A stretch of 64,000 bases of DNA from Streptomyces naganishii JCM 4654 (GTDB lineage: Bacteria > Actinomycetota > Actinomycetes > Streptomycetales > Streptomycetaceae): contig NZ_BMVF01000010.1 in the NCBI RefSeq assembly GCF_014650575.1, positions 62,001 to 126,000 of the forward strand. The letters run 5' to 3'. The translations under genes and the position numbers were made by a program. The notes beneath the pieces are model-generated. The model had not been told where the DNA came from. It made no database searches and was given only the letters and a program-made list of their open reading frames with translations. Positions 40,747 through 48,745 of this stretch are shown here, piece by piece. Within the stretch, counting starts at the first letter, position 1; every line of letters begins with the position of its first letter.

Positions 40747-43404
40747 TCAGCCCTGGTCGTCCGCGAGCTCGGCGACCCCGGTGACTCGGTGCAGCGGATA
40801 GGTGCGCACCTCGTCGGCGGTGTGGTCGTACGCCGTCACGAAGCCGCCCTCGACCCGGATCGGCGCGATGACGCGCTGGCTGGCGGCGCCCTCGGCGTTG
40901 ACGTAGCCGATCCACAGGGCCTCGCCGGTCAGCACGGCGGCCTGCATGGTGGCCAGCGTCTCGGCCGGGCCGGTGCGGGGCAGCTCGCCGGCCGCCGACT
41001 GGGCGGCGGCCGGCTTGCGCGGGGCCGTGGAGGCGAGGTCGCCGGCGCGGATCGCGCGGATCGCCGCCGCCAGCAGGGTGGCGTCGGGGACGGGCGGGCC
41101 CTCCGGGACGGGCTCGGGCGCGGTGCGCGGCGGGGTGCGGTGGGAGTCGGCGCGCGCGATGAGGACGTCGCCCTCCGCCGACTCGGCGGCCGGGGCGTAG
41201 CCCATCGCGCGCAGGCCCTCCAGGAGCGTGGCCGGGTCGGCCTGGGTGGCCAGCACGGTCGGCGCGAGGCGGCGCAGGCGCAGGCCGGCGGAGCGCTTGT
41301 CGGCGAGGATCTCGTTCAGCAGCGCGTCGTCGTCGCAGCGGACGTACGCCGAGGCGGCGCCGACGCGGAGGTGCCCGTGCCGGCGGGCCACGTCGTCGAT
41401 CAGATAGGCGAGCGGCTGCGGGACGGGCGTACGGGAGTGCGCGGCCAGGAAGGCGTGCAGGTCGGAGGCGGTGTGGCCGGCGTCGAGGGCGCGCCGCACG
41501 GAGCCGGGTGTGAACCGGTAGACGGTCGCGCCGCCCTTGGACTCCACGTCCGCGAGCACGCCGAGGGTGTCCGCCAGCGGGCGCCGCAGCGGGCCGGGGG
41601 CCACCGCCGTCAGGTCGGCCTGGAGCAGGACGTGGTCCAGGGGCTCGGGCAGCAGCGGGGCCAGCAGCCGGGCCGCGGCGGCGGAGGCGACGGCTTGTTC
41701 GGAGGGGGAGAGGGGGGCCGGCTGGACGTCGGGCTGGAGCTGGGACTGAGGCTGGGACCGGGGCCCGGTTTCGGGAAGGGGCGCCTCCGCCGGCCGGTGG
41801 TGCTTGTGGACGGGCAGCTTGTCGCCCGCGCCCTCGGGCCCGGTGAGGGCGGCGGAGGTCCTGGAGCGGGCCTTGGCCCCGGCTCCCGGTGCGGCGGCGG
41901 CCGTCGCGGATGGCCGCGGCCCCAGCAGCGCGCGCCCGTGCGCGGAGAGCGCGCCGCGGCCGGTGACGCCGAGCAGTTCCGCCTCCGAGAGGGTCCACCG
42001 GGCCAGCCGGCCGCGCGGGTCCTCCTCGTCCGGCGTCCGCTGGGGCCCGCGCAGCGGACGCTCCCAGCGCAGCCGGGCGAGCACCGACCCGGCGGACGGC
42101 GCGCCGCCCTCGGGCAGCCCGGCCAGCAGGGTCAGCACCCGGTGCCGTACCTCGGGCGCGGCCGAGCGGTCGAGGCCGGGGCCGAGCGCGGACAGGGCGC
42201 GGTCCTTGGCGTCCCGGCCGCCGACCAGGCCGGGCGTACGGGTCGCCGTCAGCCAGGCCTCGGCCAGGCGTGCCCAGCGTTCGGCGGGGGGCCGCTCCAG
42301 CCACTCGTCGTAGGCCGGGGTCGCCGCGTACCGCTCGTCGGCCTCGCCGTCGGAGGCGAGCAGACCGGCGGCGTAGGCGAGCTCCACCCAGAAGGCGGCC
42401 ACCGGTTCGGACACGTCGAGGGCGACCGCGGTGCGCTTGAGGTCGCGCACGCTGAGACCGCCGGCGCGCAGGACGCTCGGGCCGCCCTCGTCCCAGTCCT
42501 TCAGCAGTTCCTCGACGGTGGCCAGCGCGGTGTACGCCTGGCCGGCGGCGGTGGCGTCCACAACCTGTGGACGGTGCGTGGCGGCCGGCTCGACCGCCGG
42601 CGGCACCGGTTCGGGCGCGCGGTGGGCGCGGCCCTCGCGCAGGTGCAGGGCCACCTCGCGCGGGAGTACGACGGTGCCGGGAGCGGTCGGCAGCAGCAGG
42701 CCCCGGTCGAGCAGCCAGCGCAGCCGGGGCGCCGGGTCGGGGGCGACCTGGCCGTACGGCGGACCCCACACCAGCCGGCCGAGCACGTCGAGGGAGTCCG
42801 CGGGGGCGCCCGCGAGCAGCTCGGCCATGCGCGCGCGGTCGGTGAACAGGGCGGTGAGCGCGTCGACGGCGGAGACCGGGTCGTGGGTCGAGGGCAGCCC
42901 GGCGGTGGTCACGATCTCCTGGATGCGCCCCGGCGACATGCCCGAGGTCGCCTCCCGCACGGTCGGGCCGAGCCCGGTGGGCGACGGGTGCTGCGGCGAG
43001 GGGGCGAGCAGCTCACGGGCGGTGCGGACCAGACGCAGCCGGTCGTCGCCGCCCCAGACCAGGGCCTGCTCGCGCAGGGTCGCCAGGGCGCGGGGCAGCG
43101 CGGCGGCGACCACGGGGTCCCGCGCGTCCCCGGCGGTCAGCCCGAGCAGTTCGCCGTACGTCGCCGGGTCGCCCGCCACCGCGAGCGCCTCGGCCGTCTG
43201 GAGGGCGAACCGGTCCAGCCGCTCCAGGGCCCGCACCACGGAGGCGCGGGTCCCGGCCCGGGTGGCGAGCTGGGTGAGGTCGGTGGGCACCGGGGTGATG
43301 AGATCGGGCCGGCTGCGCAGCAGCGCGGCCAGGGAGGCGTCGTCACGCCCACGAAGCGCCTCCGCGAGCGAGCGGGGCGCGGCCACCGTCTTCTCATCGC
43401 TCAT
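40747..43404 (-). CDS. Helicase-associated (Helicase_C_3) protein with C-terminal WYL-like domain
   Basis: An 885-residue protein. The N-terminal half is made of winged-helix-like repeats (LAEALRGRDDASLAALLRSRPDLITP; DLTQLATRAGTRASVVRALERLD); residues about 580-760 match the Helicase_C_3 pattern (LLQADLTAVAPGPL; ESKGGATVYRFTPGSVRRALDAGHTASDL; YLIDDVARRHGHLRVG); the C terminus (ALWIGYVNAEG...RVIAPIRVEGGFVTAYDHTADEVRTYPLHRVTGV) is WYL-like. There is no Walker A or DEAD box, so it is not a helicase itself; it lies upstream of the XPB gene in the same direction and may be its partner. A Gln/Pro-rich linker is in the middle. The ATG is at 43404. Confidence 0.85.
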   Translation of the reverse strand: MSDEKTVAAPRSLAEALRGRDDASLAALLRSRPDLITPVPTDLTQLATRAGTRASVVRALERLDRFALQTAEALAVAGDPATYGELLGLTAGDARDPVVAAALPRALATLREQALVWGGDDRLRLVRTARELLAPSPQHPSPTGLGPTVREATSGMSPGRIQEIVTTAGLPSTHDPVSAVDALTALFTDRARMAELLAGAPADSLDVLGRLVWGPPYGQVAPDPAPRLRWLLDRGLLLPTAPGTVVLPREVALHLREGRAHRAPEPVPPAVEPAATHRPQVVDATAAGQAYTALATVEELLKDWDEGGPSVLRAGGLSVRDLKRTAVALDVSEPVAAFWVELAYAAGLLASDGEADERYAATPAYDEWLERPPAERWARLAEAWLTATRTPGLVGGRDAKDRALSALGPGLDRSAAPEVRHRVLTLLAGLPEGGAPSAGSVLARLRWERPLRGPQRTPDEEDPRGRLARWTLSEAELLGVTGRGALSAHGRALLGPRPSATAAAAPGAGAKARSRTSAALTGPEGAGDKLPVHKHHRPAEAPLPETGPRSQPQSQLQPDVQPAPLSPSEQAVASAAAARLLAPLLPEPLDHVLLQADLTAVAPGPLRRPLADTLGVLADVESKGGATVYRFTPGSVRRALDAGHTASDLHAFLAAHSRTPVPQPLAYLIDDVARRHGHLRVGAASAYVRCDDDALLNEILADKRSAGLRLRRLAPTVLATQADPATLLEGLRAMGYAPAAESAEGDVLIARADSHRTPPRTAPEPVPEGPPVPDATLLAAAIRAIRAGDLASTAPRKPAAAQSAAGELPRTGPAETLATMQAAVLTGEALWIGYVNAEGAASQRVIAPIRVEGGFVTAYDHTADEVRTYPLHRVTGVAELADDQG

Positions 43405-43772
43405 CCGCCCCACGGTAGCGTCTGCCCCCGCCCCCGGAACACGCGTCCACGTGCTGAACCGGCCCCGGGGACGAGCCGCACCCCGGCAAGGGCCAGGGAC
43501 ACGCCCCCGAGCGGGCGGTCGCGAAAGCGCGCGCCATGCGGGGCGTGTGGCGGAGGGCGGGGCCGTGGGCGGGGTGGCGGGGGCTGTCGCCGCGGGGGCG
43601 TGGTGGGGCGGGCGGGGGGCGCGTGCCCGTCCTGCCTGCGTTCCCGCCCTGTCGGTGGGACGGGGGCGGTGGTTCGGGTCGGGGTCGGGGTGGGTGTTCG
43701 GTGGGGTTGGGTGGGTGCGCGCGGTACCTTCGTGTGCGTGGTGGTGAGGGACGGGCGCCCCGGAGGGGTTTC
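43405..43772. other. G-rich intergenic region with quadruplex-type runs
   Basis: About 370 bp between divergent genes; no gene seen. GGGTCGGGGTCGGGGTGGG at 43676-43694 fits a four-run G-quadruplex, followed by GGGGTTGGGTGGG near 43702. It must hold both promoters. Confidence 0.6.
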
Positions 43773-44765
43773 GTGGGGATCGAGAGCGACCAGGTCGTCT
43801 ACGAGTACTTGAGCCGCGTCGGCGACGTGGCCCACCAGCGGCAGCTGTCCTCGGCCACCCGCATGCGCCTGGTCTCCGAGCTGCGCAACGAGATCGACCG
43901 GCGCCGGGCCAAGTCCGCCGTCGACAGCCCCGCCGCCGTCCGCCGCATCCTGGACCGGCTCGGCACCCCCGACGAGGTCGTCGCCGCCGCCGGTGACGGC
44001 GGTCCGCGCCAGCCGGGCGAGGCCCCGACGTCCGTCGTGCCCGTGCAGCGCGAGCCGGAGGCCGAGGAGCGGCCCAAGGGCCTGCGCCGGGCCGTGCCGC
44101 GCCCCCGCCCGGCCCGGCCCGCTGCGCCACCGCCGGCCGCCGGCACCTCCGTACCGCCGCACCTGGCGACCGCCGACCAGCTCGGCGCCGCCGCCGGCCC
44201 GGGCGCCGACTGGTGGCGCACCGACGGCAGCCCCTTCGGCATCGGCGACGACGTGCCCGGCTTCGTCGGCGGTGTCGAGATCCCCGACCTGCTCAAGCCC
44301 CCGTCCAAGGAGCCGCCCCGGCAGCCCGACACCGTGCTCGCCCCGGCCGCCGAGGCGGAGCCCGAGGCGGTGGACGACGTGGCCGCCCCGCGCCGCCGCC
44401 CGGGCCTGGCGGCGGCCCTGCGCCCCGGGCGCTGGAGCAACCCCCTGCTGCTGCTCGCCGCCGCTCTGCTGGTCGTCGGCGCGGTGCTCGGCAACTGGTT
44501 CGCGCTGCTGCTCGGCTGGGTGATCGCGTACGCCTCCCGCCGGCTGACCCCCACCGAGTCCAAGTGGGCGGTCATGGGCATGCCCGGCCTGGCGCTCGCC
44601 GCGGGTGTCGTCTGGCTCTGGGGCCGTACGGACGCCCGCTGGGGCACCCCCATCGCCCAGGGCCACATGAACGACGCGGTCGCCCAGACCTGGCCCTGGG
44701 TGGTGCGCGCGGCGGCCGTGCTCTCCGCGCTGTTCCTGGTCTGGCGCTCGCAACGGCAGCGGTAG
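43773..44765 (+). CDS. Membrane protein with N-terminal DUF1700-like helical domain
   Basis: The 330-residue product has a helical N terminus (VVYEYLSRVGDVAHQRQLSSATRMRLVSELRNEIDRRR...VRRILDRLGTPDEVVAAAG, like the HAAS/DUF1700 segment that binds PadR-type or sigma partners), a Pro/Ala-rich middle, and four hydrophobic helices (about 226-245, 247-262, 268-286, 306-326). The GTG at 43773 lies 7 bp after GGAGGGG. Function unknown; conserved in Streptomyces. Confidence 0.82.
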   Translation: MGIESDQVVYEYLSRVGDVAHQRQLSSATRMRLVSELRNEIDRRRAKSAVDSPAAVRRILDRLGTPDEVVAAAGDGGPRQPGEAPTSVVPVQREPEAEERPKGLRRAVPRPRPARPAAPPPAAGTSVPPHLATADQLGAAAGPGADWWRTDGSPFGIGDDVPGFVGGVEIPDLLKPPSKEPPRQPDTVLAPAAEAEPEAVDDVAAPRRRPGLAAALRPGRWSNPLLLLAAALLVVGAVLGNWFALLLGWVIAYASRRLTPTESKWAVMGMPGLALAAGVVWLWGRTDARWGTPIAQGHMNDAVAQTWPWVVRAAAVLSALFLVWRSQRQR

Positions 44766-44841
44766 TAGCGGGCCCGGCCCGGGCAACGGCCGTCGTACGT
44801 CACACCGGCCGGGCGCCTGCCCGCCAGATCCCCTGGGCACA

Positions 44842-45510
44842 ATGGCCCATATGACCTCGCGCCCGCCGACCACCCCGCCGACGACCCCGCGGGCCACCCC
44901 GCTCACCGTCGGCTTCGACCTCGACATGACGCTGATCGACTCCCGCCCCGGCATCCGCGCCTGCTACCTGGCGCTGTCCGAACGCACCGGGACGTACATC
45001 GACGCCGACCTGGCCGTCACCCGGCTCGGCCCGCCGCTCGCCGAGGAGCTGATCAACTGGTTCCCGGCCGAGCGGGTCGAGGCGATGAGTGAGCTGTACC
45101 GCGAGATGTACCCGGCGACAGCCGTCACCGCCACCACCGCGCTGACCGGCGCCCGCGAAGCGATCGCGGCCGTACGCGAGCACGGCGGCCGTGCCCTGGT
45201 CGTCACCGCCAAGTACGAGCCGAACGCCAAGCTGCACCTGGAGCACCTGGGCATCGAGCCGGACGCGGTCGTGGGCGACCTGTGGGCCGAGCGGAAGGCC
45301 GAGGCGCTGCGCGAGTACGGCGCGAGCGTGTACGTCGGCGACCACGTCGGTGACGTGCGCGGCGCCCGCACGGCCGGCGCGCTGTCGGTCGCGGTGGCCA
45401 CCGGACCCTGCGGCCCGGAGGAACTGCGCGCGGCGGGCGCGGACGTCGTACTCGCCGATCTGACCGATTTCCCGAATTGGTTTTCGGACTACACCGCTGA
45501 CGCCGGCTAG
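44842..45510 (+). CDS. HAD-superfamily hydrolase (phosphoglycolate phosphatase-like)
   Basis: A 222-residue HAD enzyme with the nucleophile motif FDLDMTLIDSRPGI, motif II VVTAKYEPN (T/S then K) and motif IV YVGDHVGDVRGARTAG. The motif I residue after DLD is M instead of the usual G (DLDMT), a natural variant in some actinobacterial members. Probable small-molecule phosphatase. It converges with a small membrane protein gene, overlapping by 4 bp. Confidence 0.88.
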   Translation: MAHMTSRPPTTPPTTPRATPLTVGFDLDMTLIDSRPGIRACYLALSERTGTYIDADLAVTRLGPPLAEELINWFPAERVEAMSELYREMYPATAVTATTALTGAREAIAAVREHGGRALVVTAKYEPNAKLHLEHLGIEPDAVVGDLWAERKAEALREYGASVYVGDHVGDVRGARTAGALSVAVATGPCGPEELRAAGADVVLADLTDFPNWFSDYTADAG

Positions 45511-45752
45511 TCGCCGCGCGCCTGACGCCGCCCCGCCGCGATCGACTGGAGCAGGCCCGCGCCCGCGATGAGGAAGCCGACGGCCATCAGCATGCTCAGT
45601 CCGAACATGTAGGTCGGAAAAGGCTTGGTGCCGAGGAACAGCGGCGCCACCGTGACCAGAGTGGCCACCGCGCCGATGAAGAAGACGATGGCACCGGCAC
45701 GGATCAGCCGGTCACCGGCCGCGGCGGAATTCGTTTGGGTTTTGTCACGCAC
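45507..45752 (-). CDS. Small membrane protein, two helices
   Basis: An 81-residue protein with transmembrane segments about 20-40 (IRAGAIVFFIGAVATLVTVAPLF) and 46-68 (YMFGLSMLMAVGFLIAGAGLL) and a basic tail. It is conserved in Streptomyces near the cold-shock gene, with no known function. The GTG at 45752 is preferred; an in-frame TTG at 45785 would add residues without similarity. Confidence 0.8.
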   Translation of the reverse strand: MRDKTQTNSAAAGDRLIRAGAIVFFIGAVATLVTVAPLFLGTKPFPTYMFGLSMLMAVGFLIAGAGLLQSIAAGRRQARGD

Positions 45753-45916
45753 CGGACCAGGGTAGTTCCCAGCGCGAGGGAACAACCGGGCGACGTCTTG
45801 TCACCCGCCCCAAGACCATTAGCCTGGGTACCGGCGGGTCCGGCGCGACCCGCCCCAGTGCTATCAAGAGCCGTTTCCGAAGCAGTTTTCCGACGAGTAC
45901 GAGGACGAGGACAGAC

Positions 45917-46300
45917 GTGCCCACCGGCAAGGTCAAGTGGTTCAACAGTGAGAAGGGCTTCGGCTTTCTCTCCCGCGACGACGGCGGTGACGTCTTCGTC
46001 CATTCCTCGGTCCTGCCCGCCGGAGTGGACACGCTCAAGCCGGGACAGCGAGTGGAGTTCGGAGTGGTCGCCGGCCAGCGCGGCGACCAGGCGCTGTCCG
46101 TGACGCTCCTGGAGCCGACGCCGTCGGTCGCGGCGGCCCAGCGTAAGAAGCCGGACGAACTGGCCGGGATCGTCCAGGACCTCACCACGCTGCTCGAGAA
46201 CATCCTGCCCGCGCTGGAGGGGGGCCGTTACCCCGAGAAGACGGCCGGCAAGAAGATCGCCGGCCTGCTGCGCGCGGTCGCCGACCAGCTGGACATCTGA
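45917..46300 (+). CDS. Cold-shock domain protein with C-terminal extension
   Basis: The 127-residue protein has an N-terminal cold-shock domain (GKVKWFNSEKGFGFLSRDDGGDVFVHSSVL; RNP1 KGFGFL, RNP2 VFVHS) and an extra helical domain (about 78-127: KKPDELAGIVQDLTTLLENILPALEGG) absent from cspA. This longer type is conserved in actinobacteria and may dimerise or bind a partner through the extension. The GTG at 45917 follows GAGGACGAGGAC. Confidence 0.92.
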   Translation: MPTGKVKWFNSEKGFGFLSRDDGGDVFVHSSVLPAGVDTLKPGQRVEFGVVAGQRGDQALSVTLLEPTPSVAAAQRKKPDELAGIVQDLTTLLENILPALEGGRYPEKTAGKKIAGLLRAVADQLDI

Positions 46301-46420
46301 CCGGCGACCGGCACGGAACACGGAATACGGGCACGGAATACGGGACGCCCGGCACACCGAACGCACCGAACACGCGGCCAAGCGGCCCGGAGAACCTGAC
46401 CGGCCCAGAACCTGGCCGGC
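46301..46420. repeat. Short direct repeats between cold-shock gene and mqnD
   Basis: CACGGAATACGGG occurs twice with a related CACGGAACACGG, and GAACCTG(A)CCGGCC twice. No gene is seen in the 120-bp gap between these convergent genes. Confidence 0.6.
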
Positions 46421-47278
46421 CTACGGAAAGTCCAGCGCGTCCGGGCCGAGGGGCGGCAGCAGTCCCTCGGCCGCGGCGCGGGTGAGCAACCCGCGCACGG
46501 CCGCGTAGCCGTCCGGGCCGAGGTCCGCGGTGAACTCGTTGACGTACAGCCCGATGTGCTGGTCGGCGACGGCCGGGTCCATCTCCTGGGCGTGTTCCAT
46601 GACGTAGGGCCGGGAGACCTCGGGGTCGTCCCAGGCCATGCGCACGGAGGTGCGCACCGCCTCGGCCAGTCCGGTCAGCGCCTCGGCGCCCAGCGACCGC
46701 TTGGCGATGATCGCGCCCAGCGGGATGGGCAGCCCGGTGGTGTCCTCCCAGTGCTCGCCCATGTCGGCGAGCTTGTGCAGGCCGTAGTCCTGGTACGTGA
46801 AGCGGGCCTCGTGGATCACCAGGCCCGCGTCGACCTTCCCGTCCCGCACGGCGGGCATGATCTCGTTGAACGGCATGACCACGATCTCGCCGACCCCGCC
46901 GGGCACCGTGTCCGCGGCCCACAGCCGGAACAGCAGGTACGCCGTCGACTTCTCGCTCGGCACGGCGACCGTACGGCCCTCCAGGTCCACGCCCGGCTCC
47001 CGGGTGAGCACCAGCGGCCCGCAGCCCCGCCCCAGCGCGCCGCCGCACGGCAGCAGCGCGTACTCGCCGAGGACGTACGGCAGTACGGCGTACGACACCT
47101 TGAGCACGTCGAACTCGCCGCGCTCGGCCATGCCGTTGGTGATGTCGATGTCGGCGAAGGTGACGTCGAACGCGGGCGCGCCGGGCACGCGGCCGTGGGC
47201 GAGGGCGTCGAAGACGAAGGTGTCGTTGGGGCAGGGGGAGTAGGCGATCCGCAGTCGGCTGCTGCTGTCAGGGCTCAT
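46421..47278 (-). CDS. mqnD: 1,4-dihydroxy-6-naphthoate synthase
   Basis: MqnD acts late in the futalosine route to menaquinone, converting cyclic de-hypoxanthine futalosine to 1,4-dihydroxy-6-naphthoate. The 285-residue protein has the family motifs AYSPCPNDTFVFDALAHG, NGMAERGEFDVLKVSY, VPSEKSTAYLLFRLW and GLVIHEARFTYQDYGL (with the catalytic His). It overlaps the end of mqnB by 11 bp, so the two are one operon. mqnA and mqnC are not in the window. Confidence 0.94.
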   Translation of the reverse strand: MSPDSSSRLRIAYSPCPNDTFVFDALAHGRVPGAPAFDVTFADIDITNGMAERGEFDVLKVSYAVLPYVLGEYALLPCGGALGRGCGPLVLTREPGVDLEGRTVAVPSEKSTAYLLFRLWAADTVPGGVGEIVVMPFNEIMPAVRDGKVDAGLVIHEARFTYQDYGLHKLADMGEHWEDTTGLPIPLGAIIAKRSLGAEALTGLAEAVRTSVRMAWDDPEVSRPYVMEHAQEMDPAVADQHIGLYVNEFTADLGPDGYAAVRGLLTRAAAEGLLPPLGPDALDFP

Positions 47279-48056
47279 GTGGGTTCCAACTCCTCAGGAC
47301 GGGCGCGAGCTTCCCGAAGCCCTCGGTCAGGGCGGCGAGGGCGTCGTGGATGCGCCAGGCGGCGCGGTCGCGCGGGCCCACCGGATTGGAGACCGCGCGG
47401 ATCTCCAGTACCGGCACGCCGTGCGCGGCGGCCGCCTCGGCGACCCCGAACCCCTCCATGGCCTCGGCCAGCGCACGCGGATGACGGGCGCGCAGCACCT
47501 CGGCGCGGGCGGCGGTACCGGTCACGGTCGAGCCGGTGAGCACGGTGCCGGCGACCGCCCCGGTGGCGGCGGCGATCGCCCGTACGAGTGTTTCGGGCGG
47601 ACGGTGGGTGACGGTGCCGAAGCCGAGTTCCGTCACCGGCACGAAGCCCTCGGCGGTGTCGGCGCCCAGGTCGGCGGCGGTGATCTCGTCGGCGACGACG
47701 AGCGAGCCGACGGGCGCGCCGGGCGCGAAACCGCCCGCGACACCGGCCGAGACGACGAGGTCGTACGGGGTGCCGGCGAGCGCGGCCGCGGTCAGGGCGG
47801 TGGCGGTGGACGCGGCGGCCAGGGCGGGACCGACACCGGCGGCGATCAGATCGAGCCGGGGCGGCCCGGCGACCCGGTGGACGTGAAGCCCGGCGATCCG
47901 GTGGACGGGCGGTACGGCGTTCGGGCCGCCCGGCACGGGGGGCTCGGTGGCCCCTGCGGAAGGCTCGGTGGCCCGTGCGGGGGGCTCGGTGGCCGGGTCG
48001 GGGAACGCCCGCGCCACCGCGTCCCGTTCGACCGGGACCGCGGTGGCGACGAGCAC
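47268..48056 (-). CDS. mqnB: Futalosine hydrolase
   Basis: MqnB removes hypoxanthine from futalosine. The 262-residue protein has the nucleoside-phosphorylase-fold motifs AGVGPALAAAST, DLVVSAGVAGGFAPGAPVGSLVVADEI, EAMEGFGVAEAAAAHGVPVLEIRAVSN and a final helix region. No ATG or GTG is found where similarity ought to begin; a CTG at 48077 overlaps the upstream stop (CTGA) and would give TTSSPRVLVATAV, so the true start may be that CTG rather than the GTG at 48056. Residues about 20-45 contain three in-frame TEP(P/S)A(R/G)A heptads from a 21-bp DNA repeat (47941-48003), in a loop absent from typical relatives. Confidence 0.9.
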   Translation of the reverse strand: MLVATAVPVERDAVARAFPDPATEPPARATEPSAGATEPPVPGGPNAVPPVHRIAGLHVHRVAGPPRLDLIAAGVGPALAAASTATALTAAALAGTPYDLVVSAGVAGGFAPGAPVGSLVVADEITAADLGADTAEGFVPVTELGFGTVTHRPPETLVRAIAAATGAVAGTVLTGSTVTGTAARAEVLRARHPRALAEAMEGFGVAEAAAAHGVPVLEIRAVSNPVGPRDRAAWRIHDALAALTEGFGKLAPVLRSWNPHEP

Positions 48057-48073
48057 ACGCGGGGAGGACGTGG

Positions 48074-48547
48074 TCAGGATTCCTTCTGGAGCTTGAAGGA
48101 CCACAGGCCCTTCACGTCCTTCTCGCCCTCCTTGACGGAGACGAGCGTGGAGTTGCCGCTGGCGCCGTACTGGGCGTTGAAGAAGACGCTGCCCGGGATG
48201 GTCCGGTACGTCTTCTTGCTGGAGTCGGTGAGCGGCTGACCGTTCATCAGAATGGTCCAGCCCTGGTCCGCGATCTTCGGGTCGACGCCGAAGCGCACGG
48301 TCTCGTCCGGGTCGACCTTGATCGACTTGATGTCCGTGTCCTTCAGGCACTTCGCCAGGTCGGCGGTCTTGATCGCGTTGCCGTCGTTGTAGCAGGTGGC
48401 TTCCGAGCTCACCGAGTCACGGCCCACGGTGACCGTGGACAGCGGGGTGGGCTTGGAGCAGGCCGAGAGAACGAGCAGTCCTGCGGAAACGGCGCCGGCA
48501 GCGGCGACGGCGCGGCGGCGTCGCACGGCGGAATGCATCGAGGTCAT
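48074..48547 (-). CDS. DUF2771 lipoprotein
   Basis: A 157-residue protein with a basic N terminus (RRRRAV), a hydrophobic segment and lipobox LSAC (Cys about 30), then a secreted domain with CYNDG and CLKDTD cysteines that could form a disulfide. It matches the actinobacterial DUF2771 family; function unknown. It overlaps the start region of mqnB and so is probably the first gene of that operon. Confidence 0.87.
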   Translation of the reverse strand: MTSMHSAVRRRRAVAAAGAVSAGLLVLSACSKPTPLSTVTVGRDSVSSEATCYNDGNAIKTADLAKCLKDTDIKSIKVDPDETVRFGVDPKIADQGWTILMNGQPLTDSSKKTYRTIPGSVFFNAQYGASGNSTLVSVKEGEKDVKGLWSFKLQKES

Positions 48548-48679
48548 GGCCGAAGGCTATCGGGCACCTCCGGCCGTCCGCCCACGTGGGGGTGCGGCGT
48601 GCCGTCCGGCCGGTTCTCCGGCGGCCCGGCCACGTGCCGCCAGGCCGGTTCTCCACCGCCCCGCTCGCGTCCTCGCGGA

Positions 48680-48745
48680 TCACGCCACCCGGACGCGCCG
48701 GTCATGCCACCCGGGCGCTCCGGTCATGCCACCCGCGGCCGGGTG
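48680..48745. repeat. 22-bp tandem repeat of the MFS gene 3' end
   Basis: TCATGCCACCCG-type units recur with an exact 22-bp period at 48680, 48702 and 48724. Each holds TCA, a minus-strand stop; 48724 is the real stop of the MFS gene. Confidence 0.9.

Noticed and set aside
37645..43812. Very long + strand open frame (over 2000 codons) across the XPB and WYL genes
   Set aside because: It is antisense to clear genes, low complexity in Arg/Gly/Pro/His, and arises from high G+C at third codon positions.
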